A stretch of 64,000 nucleotides of DNA from Stygiobacter sp043807765 (lineage in GTDB: Bacteria; Bacteroidota; Ignavibacteria; Ignavibacteriales; Melioribacteraceae): assembly GCA_043807765.1 (NCBI GenBank), contig JAZDFQ010000061.1, positions 1 through 64,000 of the forward strand, in the 5' to 3' direction. Position 1 is the stretch's first letter. Every line of letters begins with the position of its first letter. Under the pieces are notes generated by a model, which was given only the letters and a program-made list of their open reading frames with translations, searched no databases and was not told where the DNA came from. The position numbers were made by a program, and so were the translations under genes. Of the stretch, positions 6,158 to 15,808 are shown piece after piece.

Positions 6158-9100
6158 TTACTTTTCAACTTTAGAAATAACATCTGTGATCTCTTGCGAG
6201 AAACTAATTAAAAATTCCAAAACCTTCTCCGGCGAGTCGTACTTATTAATTATTTCAAGCTTGAGCGTCTCATTCGACTGTACAAATTTAATCTCTTTTG
6301 AATATTTCAAGTTGATGTGTGTCAATAAAGGAACGAATTGGTTCTTGTAAAAGTTCTCTCGTTCACCTTTTGGCAGAATAACAATAAGCTTTTGTTTCTG
6401 AATTATGATTCTTTCCAGCAAAGCAAACGAAGCATAATAGCGAAGCACAGCAGCTTGGATTAACCGCTCAACAACTAACGGAGGTTTGCCAAATTTGTCT
6501 CTCATTTCGTCACGAATTTCATCTAGCTCTTCAATTTTAACTAGTGTAAAAAGTGTTGTGTAAAAACTTAGCCGGTCGGATTGATCCGGCATGTATGCGT
6601 GAGGAATTCCGAGCTCGAAATAAGCGTCTATCGTAGGCTCGCTTCTCTCTTGATGCTTTGGTAAATCCTTAAATATTTCTTTGAACTCATCTTGCTTCAA
6701 TTCTTCTACAGCTTCATCAACCATTTTCATATAGAGATCAAACCCTACAGTATCAATATTGCCGCTTTGTTCCGTGCCAAGCAAGTTTCCGGCACCGCGA
6801 ATTTCAAGATCGCGCATTGCTAAACTGAATCCTTCACCAAGATCGGTGTATTCTTCTATAGCGGCAAGTCTCTTAACAGCTTTTTTTGTTATTGTATTCA
6901 ATGATGGAACAAGAAAATACGCGTAAGCTTGCCTATCGCTTCTTCCAACTCTTCCTCTTAATTGATGCAACTCCGCCAGACCAAATCTATCGGCGCGATT
7001 AATGATAATTGTATTTACATTCGGAATATCCAACCCGCTTTCAATAATTTTTGTAGAGATAAGCATGTGATACTGTTTATTCAAAAACCCATATATGATT
7101 TTTTCAAGTTCCGCGGGCTTCATTCTTCCGTGCGCTATGCCGATGTTAATTTCCGGCACATATTTTTTAACATACGCTGCAATTTTTTCAATTGATTGAA
7201 TTCTATCATGAACAAAATAGATTTGCCCGTTTCTTCTAATCTCACTCAGAATCCACTCGCGCACTTTTGGAATTTCGAACATAGCAACCTTAGTATAGAT
7301 AGGCTGGCGATTAGGAGGAGGCGTCGCCATAATAGAAAGATCTCGTGCACCAAGTAAAGATAAATTAAGTGTTCTAGGAATTGGTGTTGCTGTAAGAGTA
7401 AGCGTATCAACATTAGTTTTATAAGAACGAAGCTTCTCCTTTGCCATTACACCAAAGCGATGTTCTTCATCTATAATTAACAAACCAAGGTCTTTGAATT
7501 TTATGTCCTTCGAAAGAAGCCGGTGAGTTCCAACTACAATATCAACTTCACCTTTTGCCAATTTCTCTACAATTTCTTTTTGCTTAACTGTAGACTGAAA
7601 CCGGGAAAGCGCTTCTACTCTTACCGGATACTGCGAAAGGCGATTCTTAAATGTGTTGAAGTGTTGTTCTGTTAAAATTGTTGTTGGCGCAAGAAGTGCA
7701 ACTTGCTTACCATCATTCATAGCTTTAAACGCGGCTCGTACAGCAATCTCAGTTTTGCCGAACCCAACATCGCCGCACACAAGGCGGTCCATCGGATTCT
7801 CTCCCTCCATATCACCTTTAACTTCTTCGGTAACTTTTGTTTGATCGGGCGTGTCTTCATACATGAAAGAAGCTTCAAGCTCTCGCTGCCAAATGGAATC
7901 GGCGCTGAATGAAAAACCCTTAGCTGCTTTACGCTTTGCATAAAGTGTTATAAGCTCGCGTGCAGCTTCTTTAATCTTCGCTTTAACTTTTTTCTTGGTT
8001 GTCTTCCACTCGCTTCCGCCAAGAACTGAAAGTTTTGGCTGAGCATTATCTTGCGAAGAGAATTTTTTTACTAGCGAGAGATAATTTAGATTAACATATA
8101 CAACTCCACCCTCGGCATACAATATTTTTATCGACTCTTGCTCAATATCGCCAATCTTTATTTTTTCCAGTCCGGCGTATTGTCCTATTCCAAAACCTTC
8201 GTGAACAACAAAATCACCCCGTTTTATGGAAGCAAAATCTTTTACGCGGGATTTTCTGTATTTCGCTTTGGTGGAAAGTTTTGTTCTGTATGGTTTGTTG
8301 AAAATCTGGTAATCTGTAAGAACAAAGAGCTTTGATTGCTTGTCAACGAATCCGCTCTTTATCGGGAAGACTTGCAGTTTAACAGCTCCAGTTTCAAATA
8401 ACCCGGCAATATTGCTCTTGATTTCGCACAGCAGATCGTACAATCGCTTGCTTTGCAGTTCGTTTTCAACGGCAACATAGATTTGATAATTTTTGTTTGA
8501 GTAATCAGTGAGAACATTAGCCAGCAATTCATAACTCGAATTGATTATCGGCGATTCTAAAAAGTGTAATTCAACTCTATTGTCTCGGTCAAACGCAGAT
8601 TCAATCAGCCAGCGAGCTTTTTTACTATACAATTCTTCTAAGCTAAGATTTTCATTCTTCTCTTGATCTTGTTCTTGAACATGATCTTTTTCGCTGTTCT
8701 CTTCTCCTTCGTATAACTCTTCTTTCAAATCATCATCAAGATCATCGGTTATATCTTTTTCCTTTTCAACGTTTGCCTTCTTAAAGAGATTTTGCAATTC
8801 ATAGCCATCTGCAATTATTAACGGATTACTTAAGTAATCGAATATATCTCCGGTGTTTTTAGGAATTGATGCGAGTGACACAGCAAGAGTAACTCGTTCC
8901 AATTTATCGGCGGAGCGCTGTGTCTCGGCATCAAAGTGGCGAATTGATTCAATGAAGTCGCCGTCAAATTCCAAACGGCAAGGCTGTTTTTCGCTGTAAG
9001 ACCAGAAATCTATAATAGAACCGCGCACGGCAAAATCCCCCGGCTGCTCTACATATTTATCACGATTGTAATTTATTTCATTAAAGTATTCGATGAGATC

Positions 9101-9514
9101 GTCATAGCTTAAATTTCCGCCAATCTCAATATTAGTAGTATTCGATTCTATGTTATGTTTAGAAGGAAGCTTCATCTTCAGCAGTTCGTAAGTAGAAAGC
9201 AGAACAAAATGGTCCCGCGAATTCAAGTCGGTTAATTTCTCTTGCAGCATTTCCGGCGAAAGATCATCCGCAGCTACTACGGATTTCTCCATACCTAAAA
9301 CCGAAAGTTCTACTTTTATTTCATTTACTAATTGTACCGACGGAAGTAAAACTAAAATTTGATTTTCGGAATTGACAATTTTTTGTATAAACAAGCTTCT
9401 TGTAGAACCGGAAAATGGAGAGGTAAGGATCTGTTTTTCGCCCAATTTAATTTGTTCATGCAAACTCCGGAACGATTCAATCTTATCAATAATCTGCTCG
9501 AAGGGTTGCTTCAT
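6158..9514 (-). CDS. mfd: Transcription-repair coupling factor Mfd
   Basis: A 1118-residue protein that frees RNA polymerase stalled at DNA damage and recruits UvrA. Domain order matches Mfd: a UvrB-like N-terminal part, a CarD-type polymerase-binding domain (about residue 430: KRGDFVVHEGFGIGQYAGLE), a helicase core with Walker A GDVGFGKTE (about 580) and DEEH box (about 683), a second helicase lobe with RADRFGLAELHQLRGRVGRS, and a C-terminal TRCF domain. An acidic insertion (about 255-290, rich in Asp and Glu) follows the N-terminal part. I chose the ATG at 9514 because aaaagga precedes it; an in-frame GTG 45 bases upstream has no ribosome site. It diverges from the lonB-like gene. Confidence 0.97.
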   Translation of the reverse strand: MKQPFEQIIDKIESFRSLHEQIKLGEKQILTSPFSGSTRSLFIQKIVNSENQILVLLPSVQLVNEIKVELSVLGMEKSVVAADDLSPEMLQEKLTDLNSRDHFVLLSTYELLKMKLPSKHNIESNTTNIEIGGNLSYDDLIEYFNEINYNRDKYVEQPGDFAVRGSIIDFWSYSEKQPCRLEFDGDFIESIRHFDAETQRSADKLERVTLAVSLASIPKNTGDIFDYLSNPLIIADGYELQNLFKKANVEKEKDITDDLDDDLKEELYEGEENSEKDHVQEQDQEKNENLSLEELYSKKARWLIESAFDRDNRVELHFLESPIINSSYELLANVLTDYSNKNYQIYVAVENELQSKRLYDLLCEIKSNIAGLFETGAVKLQVFPIKSGFVDKQSKLFVLTDYQIFNKPYRTKLSTKAKYRKSRVKDFASIKRGDFVVHEGFGIGQYAGLEKIKIGDIEQESIKILYAEGGVVYVNLNYLSLVKKFSSQDNAQPKLSVLGGSEWKTTKKKVKAKIKEAARELITLYAKRKAAKGFSFSADSIWQRELEASFMYEDTPDQTKVTEEVKGDMEGENPMDRLVCGDVGFGKTEIAVRAAFKAMNDGKQVALLAPTTILTEQHFNTFKNRLSQYPVRVEALSRFQSTVKQKEIVEKLAKGEVDIVVGTHRLLSKDIKFKDLGLLIIDEEHRFGVMAKEKLRSYKTNVDTLTLTATPIPRTLNLSLLGARDLSIMATPPPNRQPIYTKVAMFEIPKVREWILSEIRRNGQIYFVHDRIQSIEKIAAYVKKYVPEINIGIAHGRMKPAELEKIIYGFLNKQYHMLISTKIIESGLDIPNVNTIIINRADRFGLAELHQLRGRVGRSDRQAYAYFLVPSLNTITKKAVKRLAAIEEYTDLGEGFSLAMRDLEIRGAGNLLGTEQSGNIDTVGFDLYMKMVDEAVEELKQDEFKEIFKDLPKHQERSEPTIDAYFELGIPHAYMPDQSDRLSFYTTLFTLVKIEELDEIRDEMRDKFGKPPLVVERLIQAAVLRYYASFALLERIIIQKQKLIVILPKGERENFYKNQFVPLLTHINLKYSKEIKFVQSNETLKLEIINKYDSPEKVLEFLISFSQEITDVISKVEK

Positions 9515-9598
9515 AGTTCCTTTTAAGTATTTTAAAATAGAAAACACCCTTTCCGCCACAAGACGGAAGGATTTTTGCGCCGTAAAGTTAAGAAACTT

Positions 9599-9633
9599 AT
9601 GCGGGAAAATTTTAGCACATCAAGTTCCCGCAT
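9599..9633. promoter_or_regulatory. Inverted repeat in the mfd/lonB divergent region
   Basis: Perfect 9-base arms atgcgggaa/ttcccgcat are separated by 17 bases in the 176-base gap between the two divergent genes. It could be an operator for a dimeric regulator serving both genes, or a hairpin in one leader. Confidence 0.4.
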
Positions 9634-9690
9634 CTTTAGCGGATTATCTTTATTTTGTAGGTAATTCCTCTAGAAAATTTGGATAAAACA

Positions 9691-12177
9691 ATGGCTCTAA
9701 TTAAGGCTAAACTAGTTAAAAAACTAAAATCAGAAGAATTAAAATGGAATTGCGACCCGAGTGTTTTCGAATTTGAGACTACGACTGATTTAAAACCGAT
9801 GGAGGGAATTGTTGGACAAGAGCGTGCTCTTAGGGCGCTACACCTTGGGGTGGATTTGAAAAGTCCCGGTTATAATATTTTTATTACCGGCCTAAGCGGA
9901 ACCGGTAAATTTTCAACTATCAAAATGATGCTGGAAGCAATTGCGAGTGATTGCGAAAACCTTCGTGATTATGCCTATGTGAATAACTTTGGCGACGAAG
10001 ACCGTCCGATGCTTTTGAAGTTTCCCGCTGGGCAAGCTGTAAAATTCAGACGCGATCTTGCGAGAGTAATAAAATTTTTCCAAGAAAAAATTCCTCAGTT
10101 GCTGGAAGCAGAGCCATTCGTTTCGGAAAAGAAAAAAATTATTGCCGAGTTTGGGCAGAAACAGCAAAAGATGATGTCTTACTTTGAAGAAAAACTAAAG
10201 AAAGATAATTTTACACTTGGACAAGTAAAAGATGGCGAGATGATTCGTCCCGAAATTTTTGCAGTGTTCGATAACACTCCTGTAAATCTTTATCAGCTTA
10301 ATGATTTAGTAAAAGCAGAAAAAATCAGCAGTGATCAGCGTGAACAGTTGATCAACAAGTATGCGAGTTATCAGGAAGAGCTTCAGCTTGTTTTCCGGAA
10401 CAGCTTAAAGCAAACTCAAGAGTTTCAAGAAAGGCTTGTTCAACTGGAGAGCAATTTTGTAAACGGATTAATTTCTGTAACGATTGATGAAATCAAAAAA
10501 AAATACCATATCGCCCGAGCTACAAAATACTTGCAGAAAGTTGAAGATAATATTATTCAGAATCTTGATGTGTTTAAAGGCAAGCGCCCGGTACGCGAAG
10601 AATCCGAAGAAGGCGTAATAATTGATTACTTAAAAGAGTATGAAGTAAATATTATTCACGACAATTCGAAACAGAAGAAATGTCCTATCATTGTTGAAAC
10701 ATCGCCGACATACAGCAATCTATTTGGCACTATTGAAAAATATAGCGACGGGCGTGGCGGATGGTACGCAGATTTTACAAAAATAAAAGCGGGCTCACTA
10801 CTAAGAGCGAACGGCGGTTATATAATTATTAATGCTAAGGATGCATTTCTAGAGCCCGGAGTTTGGAAGGCATTGAAGCGTGTTTTGCTTTATGGGCAGT
10901 TGGAAATTCAAGACGTTTCCAATCTCTTCCAATTTTCACCAAGCGTCTTAAAACCGGAACCGATTGAGATCAATACAAAAGTAATTTTGATTGGAAGCAA
11001 TTATATCTATTCAATCCTTTCAAATTACGAAGACGATTTCAATAAAATTTTTAAGATTAAAGCCGATTTTGATTATGAAATGAACCGGACAGATGTAGCA
11101 GTTAATGAATATGCGGCTGTTATCAAAAAATTAATTGCTAATGAAAAGCTTTTGGAGTTTGATAAGTCTGCTATTGCGAGAATCACGGAATATGGCGCTC
11201 GTTATGCCGGAGAAAAAAACAAACTCACAACTCGGTTTGCTTACATTGCCGATCTTGCCCGCGAAGCTTCGTTTTGGTCCGGTTCAAACGGAAATAAAAT
11301 TGTAAGAGATAAAGATGTTAGCCATGCTTATGTAGCGGCAAAAGAAAGACACGGACTTTATGAATCCAAAGTTTCCGAAATGATAAAAGAGAAAACCTTT
11401 TTAATTGATACTGATGGTGAACGTGTTGGAACGATAAATGGCTTAGCAGTTTATGAAAGCGGCGATTATAGTTTTGGTAAACCGACGCGCATTACAGCCT
11501 CGGTTGGTTTGGGTAACGGAAGTATTATTAATGTGGAACGTGAAGCGGGAATGAGCGGCAACACACACAACAAAGGTGTGTTAATTATCTCCGGTTACTT
11601 TAGAGAAAATTTCGGCAAACAGATTCCACTTTCATTTACAGCAAGTTTAGTATTTGAACAAGGTTACGGAATGATTGACGGCGACAGTGCTTCAATTACA
11701 GAAATTGCCGCTCTGCTTTCAGCAATCTCAAACATTCCAATAAAGCAGTCCTTCGCTATTACCGGCTCGGTAAATCAAAAAGGGGAAATTCAGCCAATCG
11801 GCGGAGTGAATGAAAAAATTGAAGGATTCTTCGATACTTGCTTTGGAAGCGGGCTAACCGGAAAGCAAGGAGTAATCATTCCACAACAAAATGTTAAGGA
11901 CTTAATGCTGAAGGATGATGTTATAAATGCAGTTATTGAAGACAAGTTTCATATTTACTCGGTTTCGAAGGTTGAAGAAGCAATTGAGATTCTTACCGGA
12001 ATAAAAGCTGGCAGTTTGCAAAAGAATGGACGCTGGGAACCGAATACAATTTTCGGTGTAGTTGAAAAAGAATTAAAGCTAATGCGAAAGCGTTTGCGTC
12101 CGGCTTCTGAAAAGAAGGATGTGAAAAAAACAAAAAGTGTAACAAAAGTTAAATCAAACAAAGGAAGGAAAAAGTGA
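9691..12177 (+). CDS. Lon-like ATP-dependent protease (LonB/AAA_32 type)
   Basis: An 828-residue protein. An AAA+ domain begins with Walker A GLSGTGKFS (about 67-75) and carries the long helical insertion typical of AAA_32 Lon-like proteins (about 110-310). The C-terminal Lon protease domain has the Ser-Lys dyad, S666 in GDSAS and K709 in NEKIEG. It degrades proteins in the cytoplasm. The lysine-rich tail (KKTKSVTKVKSNKGRKK) is unusual. I chose the ATG at 9691 over a TTG 12 bases earlier. The stop overlaps the pyruvate kinase start by 4 bases (gtga), so the two are co-translated; I know of no functional link between them. Confidence 0.93.
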   Translation: MALIKAKLVKKLKSEELKWNCDPSVFEFETTTDLKPMEGIVGQERALRALHLGVDLKSPGYNIFITGLSGTGKFSTIKMMLEAIASDCENLRDYAYVNNFGDEDRPMLLKFPAGQAVKFRRDLARVIKFFQEKIPQLLEAEPFVSEKKKIIAEFGQKQQKMMSYFEEKLKKDNFTLGQVKDGEMIRPEIFAVFDNTPVNLYQLNDLVKAEKISSDQREQLINKYASYQEELQLVFRNSLKQTQEFQERLVQLESNFVNGLISVTIDEIKKKYHIARATKYLQKVEDNIIQNLDVFKGKRPVREESEEGVIIDYLKEYEVNIIHDNSKQKKCPIIVETSPTYSNLFGTIEKYSDGRGGWYADFTKIKAGSLLRANGGYIIINAKDAFLEPGVWKALKRVLLYGQLEIQDVSNLFQFSPSVLKPEPIEINTKVILIGSNYIYSILSNYEDDFNKIFKIKADFDYEMNRTDVAVNEYAAVIKKLIANEKLLEFDKSAIARITEYGARYAGEKNKLTTRFAYIADLAREASFWSGSNGNKIVRDKDVSHAYVAAKERHGLYESKVSEMIKEKTFLIDTDGERVGTINGLAVYESGDYSFGKPTRITASVGLGNGSIINVEREAGMSGNTHNKGVLIISGYFRENFGKQIPLSFTASLVFEQGYGMIDGDSASITEIAALLSAISNIPIKQSFAITGSVNQKGEIQPIGGVNEKIEGFFDTCFGSGLTGKQGVIIPQQNVKDLMLKDDVINAVIEDKFHIYSVSKVEEAIEILTGIKAGSLQKNGRWEPNTIFGVVEKELKLMRKRLRPASEKKDVKKTKSVTKVKSNKGRKK

Positions 12178-13601
12178 GTAAAGTTTTTGCAAAGACGAAA
12201 ATACTAGCTACCATTGGACCGGCTGTAGATTCTATTGAAAATTTAGAATCATTAATCGATGCGGGGTGTAATGCATTCCGGTTGAATTTTTCACACGGCG
12301 ATTTTGAATATTTCGAAAAAGTGTTCCATTCAATAAATGATTTATGCGTTTCAAAATCTTTGCCTATCCCAATTCTAATTGATCTTCAAGGACCCAAAAT
12401 AAGAATAGGTGAATTGGAAGCTCCGGAAATTGTTATTGAGAAGGGACAACAAATTGAAATTACAACCGAAAAAGTTGTCGGAAATGCTTCAAGAATTTCA
12501 ACTTCCTATTCTCTATTAGCTAAGGATGCAGAAGTTGGAAACAAAATTTTAATCGACGACGGATTGATTCACCTTAAAGTTATGAGCAAGCAAAAAAAAT
12601 CTGTTATATGCGAAGTGATAGAAGGGGGAAAGCTTAAGCCGAAGAAAGGAATGAATCTTCCGGGAATGAAATTAAGTACACCTTCGGTAACCGAAAAGGA
12701 TCTGACGAACTTAGAGTTCGCACTTAAACATCGCGTTGATTTTGTTGCCCTTTCGTTTGTACGAAACGCAGTTGATATTCTTCAACTAAAAAAGTGGATG
12801 GCTGAGCGCGGATATGAAATACCCATCATAGCCAAAATTGAAAAGCCGGAAGCTGTTACTAATTTCGAAAGCATTGTACACGCTGCCGATGGAATAATGG
12901 TTGCTCGCGGCGATCTTGGCGTTGAATTAAAATCTTACGAAGTGCCGATCATTCAAAAAAGAATTATTAAGCGATGCAACGAACTTGGTAAGCTTGTAAT
13001 CACTGCTACGCAAATGCTCGAATCAATGGTAAGTAATCCGGTTCCAACACGCGCAGAAGCATCCGATGTTGCAAACGCAGTTTGGGACGGAACCGATGTA
13101 GTTATGCTAAGCGCGGAAACTTCCGTCGGTAAATATCCGGCACAAGCTGTTAAACTGATGAATGAAATTATTGTAAACGCTGAACGTGCTTACGAATTTG
13201 AAAAAGAAATAAATTTCTCTAAACCGGAATACATTGATGAAAATCTTTTTGATTCTATGAACAAAGGAATTTGTTCTATAAGCAAACAGATTAATGCAAA
13301 AGCTATTGTAGCATTCACAGAAAAGGGGAATACACCGAACAGCCTTTCTAAGTTTAGACCGCAAGGATTGATAGTTGCAGTTTCCAGCAGTTTTGAAACG
13401 ATGAACAAACTTTCTCTTAAGTGGGGAGTTATTTCTCTTCACTGCAAAGATATTAGTGATAGACATAACGCCGCAAAAATTGTTCATAAAATGTTACTAG
13501 ATCAAGAAATTGTTGATAAAGGTGATCTTGTTATTTTTACCGAAGGCGGATTGAAAATGAAGAACGCCAGAGAAAACTGGATTCGCTTCGAAGTTGTTTA
13601 A
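12174..13601 (+). CDS. pyk: Pyruvate kinase
   Basis: A 475-residue enzyme that converts phosphoenolpyruvate and ADP to pyruvate and ATP in the last step of glycolysis. Signatures include TKILATIGPA, FRLNFSHGDF, the IAKIEKPEAV active-site stretch and MVARGDLGVEL. The C-terminal allosteric domain is complete. The GTG start overlaps the protease stop, with aaggaagg just upstream. A hairpin terminator follows at 13614-13643. Confidence 0.97.
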   Translation: MSKVFAKTKILATIGPAVDSIENLESLIDAGCNAFRLNFSHGDFEYFEKVFHSINDLCVSKSLPIPILIDLQGPKIRIGELEAPEIVIEKGQQIEITTEKVVGNASRISTSYSLLAKDAEVGNKILIDDGLIHLKVMSKQKKSVICEVIEGGKLKPKKGMNLPGMKLSTPSVTEKDLTNLEFALKHRVDFVALSFVRNAVDILQLKKWMAERGYEIPIIAKIEKPEAVTNFESIVHAADGIMVARGDLGVELKSYEVPIIQKRIIKRCNELGKLVITATQMLESMVSNPVPTRAEASDVANAVWDGTDVVMLSAETSVGKYPAQAVKLMNEIIVNAERAYEFEKEINFSKPEYIDENLFDSMNKGICSISKQINAKAIVAFTEKGNTPNSLSKFRPQGLIVAVSSSFETMNKLSLKWGVISLHCKDISDRHNAAKIVHKMLLDQEIVDKGDLVIFTEGGLKMKNARENWIRFEVV

Positions 13602-13613
13602 CAATTAAAATAT

Positions 13614-13643
13614 ATCCCGATTTCGCAAATGTGAAGTCGGGAT
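13614..13643 (+). terminator. Terminator after pyk
   Basis: An 11-bp stem (atcccgatttc / gaagtcgggat, one G-T pair) with an 8-base loop, followed by a T-rich stretch. It ends the lonB-pyk transcript and lies over an alternative GTG (13631), which argues for the later start of the next gene. Confidence 0.7.
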
Positions 13644-13660
13644 TTAGTTTTAGGTATAAC

Positions 13661-14692
13661 ATGAAATCCCATCAAGAAGAATTTAAAATTGCAAAATGGT
13701 GGGAGCCACACGAAAACGGCAAATTACTCTGTACTCTTTGTCCGCGTTTATGTACTATCGGTGAAGATCAAATTGGATTTTGTTTTATCCGTCAAAACAT
13801 TAGCGGCAAATTATATTCGATTGGATATGGACGACCTACCGGATTTGCAATTGACCCAATCGAGAAAAAACCTCTTAATCATTTCTTGCCCGGTTCAACA
13901 ATTCTTAGCTTTGGTACAGCCGGCTGCAATTTGGGATGTAAGTTTTGCCAGAACTGGTTGATCAGTAAGGCAAAATTAAACTCTGTTCGTTCGCAATATA
14001 CTTCACCGGAAGAAGTAGTTGCATTAGCCATTAAACACAAAACTCCATCGATTGCTTTCACGTATAACGATCCGGTAATATTTGGCGAATACGTAATTGA
14101 TGTTTCCAAAATTGCCCGAGAAGAGAAGATTAATTCTGTAATGGTTACAGCCGGATATATCGAAAAAGATGCTCGTAAAGAAGTGTTCAAATTTATTGAC
14201 GCAGCTAACGTTGATCTTAAATCATTTTCGGAAATGTTCTATCACAAACTAACATTCTCCCATTTGGCTCCGGTACTCGATACTCTATTGTGGCTAAAAA
14301 ATGAAACTAACATTTGGTTTGAAATTACTACGCTTTTAATACCGAATGAGAATGATTCGGAAGATGAGATAAAACGAATGTGTGCTTGGATTCTCAGTAA
14401 TTTAGGAAATGACGTTCCTCTGCACTTTACTGCATTTCATCCGGATTTCAAATTAATTGATAAACAGGCAACGCCACCTACCACATTATTAACTGCAAGA
14501 CAGATCGCCCTACAAATGGGAATCAAGTATTGCTACACCGGCAATGTTCATCACCCGGAAAGCCAATCAACTTATTGTTTCAATTGCAGAAGCATTCTAA
14601 TTGAGCGTAGCTGGCATTCTGTAACCTCAATTAATGTTTCTTCCGGTTTATGCAAGAATTGCGGTGCAAAGGTTCCGGGCAAATATTTGTAA
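13661..14692 (+). CDS. amrS: AmrS-type radical SAM protein
   Basis: A 343-residue radical SAM enzyme of the PflA-like group in the AmmeMemoRadiSam system. The N-terminal part has CTLCPRLC; the iron-sulfur cluster motif is CNLGCKFCQNW; the C-terminus carries a zinc-ribbon-like CFNC...CKNCG. These proteins usually occur beside Memo and AMMECR1 genes; neither is in the window, so the gene is isolated here. The modified target is not established. I chose the ATG at 13661 because the longer GTG-started version begins inside the pyk terminator; taggt precedes the ATG. Confidence 0.88.
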   Translation: MKSHQEEFKIAKWWEPHENGKLLCTLCPRLCTIGEDQIGFCFIRQNISGKLYSIGYGRPTGFAIDPIEKKPLNHFLPGSTILSFGTAGCNLGCKFCQNWLISKAKLNSVRSQYTSPEEVVALAIKHKTPSIAFTYNDPVIFGEYVIDVSKIAREEKINSVMVTAGYIEKDARKEVFKFIDAANVDLKSFSEMFYHKLTFSHLAPVLDTLLWLKNETNIWFEITTLLIPNENDSEDEIKRMCAWILSNLGNDVPLHFTAFHPDFKLIDKQATPPTTLLTARQIALQMGIKYCYTGNVHHPESQSTYCFNCRSILIERSWHSVTSINVSSGLCKNCGAKVPGKYL

Positions 14693-14783
14693 GAATCTCC
14701 TCGCTTATATTGTTAAAACTAAATATATTTTAATAGCCTTTTAGGTCTTATATAAACAAAATTCTAACCAGCCAGGAGAATTT

Positions 14784-15236
14784 ATGTTAAGAAAAATGTT
14801 GGGGGTTACTTTAACCCTAGTATTATTAGTTTCCGCAACTACAAATGCTCAAGGTAGAATGGGCTTTGTAGGAAAAATCTTCGATAAGAATGAAGCCAAA
14901 ACATTGTTCGGCGAAGTAAAAAAAGCATTCGAATTAAAGCCAAACATTCTTAAGCAAGCATTACTTCAAGCTAAAGATTACGTATTAATAGTTGTTAAAA
15001 ATGGACGCATCTCTATCGCCAATGAAAAAAAGCAAGTTCTCGCCGGTGAAGTTCAGGCTATTAGTGGTCGGGAAACTACATCTTATGCATTCAGCAAAGA
15101 TAAAGTTGTCGAATTCATTTCGCTGATAGGAAGTTCTTCAATACAAGTTGAAGAAAGAAGTTCTACACTTACATTAACTGCATCAGACTTTACACTAGAA
15201 ATGTCAGTTGTGTGTCCACCGATTTGCTTTGAATGA
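14784..15236 (+). CDS. Secreted protein, unknown function
   Basis: A 150-residue protein with a clear signal peptide (about 1-22, ending TNAQ). The mature part has alternating helix and strand character and ends CPPICFE, with two cysteines four residues apart. I recognise no family. A good ribosome site (caggaga) precedes the ATG. Its end overlaps the start of the next membrane-protein gene by 4 bases, and that gene overlaps the histidine kinase gene, so this may be the extracytoplasmic input of the two-component system. That link rests on gene order alone. Confidence 0.75.
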   Translation: MLRKMLGVTLTLVLLVSATTNAQGRMGFVGKIFDKNEAKTLFGEVKKAFELKPNILKQALLQAKDYVLIVVKNGRISIANEKKQVLAGEVQAISGRETTSYAFSKDKVVEFISLIGSSSIQVEERSSTLTLTASDFTLEMSVVCPPICFE

Positions 15237-15808
15237 TGAACTTAGCTGACTTTGTAAAATTTCTGTATTTCGCTAGTGTACTTGTTTGGATTCTTCCAGC
15301 TATAAGACAATACAAAAGTTATATGTTCGATTTTTTTTTAGTGCTTGCCATAATTGATCCTACATCTCTGCTATTTGGAATCATTACAAAAACCAGCATG
15401 CCGTTGTGGTTAATTGCATTATTCATATATCTACTTATTATAAGCATTACTACAGAGGATATTCTTAAAAAGTTGAAATATGTTTTTGTTTCATTACCCA
15501 TACTTTTTATAGTTTTTATTCCTTATATGAATACAAAGCACTATCATATTGTTTTTATTTGCATGGATGTCGTTCTGTTGTTTGTATTCTTAAAATGGTT
15601 AATTACCACGTATGTAGAACATAAAAAATTGAATATTTTTTATCTAATGCTAGTGTTTTACATACTTACGATAATTCTAAAATTCTTCAACCTATTGATT
15701 GGCTTTGCCGATGCATCTGCATTTTTTGTTATTACAAGTGTTGCCCAAATCTTCTTTGGACTCTTCTTTTCGTTCGTTAGAGAAGATGGGGCCGGAATCG
15801 TACATTAG
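15233..15808 (+). CDS. Polytopic membrane protein preceding the histidine kinase
   Basis: A 191-residue, very hydrophobic protein with about six predicted membrane segments (roughly 7-25, 31-52, 56-72, 85-101, 107-127, 138-180). It has no family I recognise. It overlaps the secreted-protein gene upstream by 4 bases and the histidine kinase downstream by 23 bases. The kinase has only one membrane segment, so this protein could supply the sensing membrane module. Confidence 0.75.
   Translation: MMNLADFVKFLYFASVLVWILPAIRQYKSYMFDFFLVLAIIDPTSLLFGIITKTSMPLWLIALFIYLLIISITTEDILKKLKYVFVSLPILFIVFIPYMNTKHYHIVFICMDVVLLFVFLKWLITTYVEHKKLNIFYLMLVFYILTIILKFFNLLIGFADASAFFVITSVAQIFFGLFFSFVREDGAGIVH

Noticed and set aside
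13107..13487. A 126-codon minus-strand frame inside pyk
   Set aside because: It lies wholly within the pyruvate kinase gene and has no recognisable domain or ribosome site.
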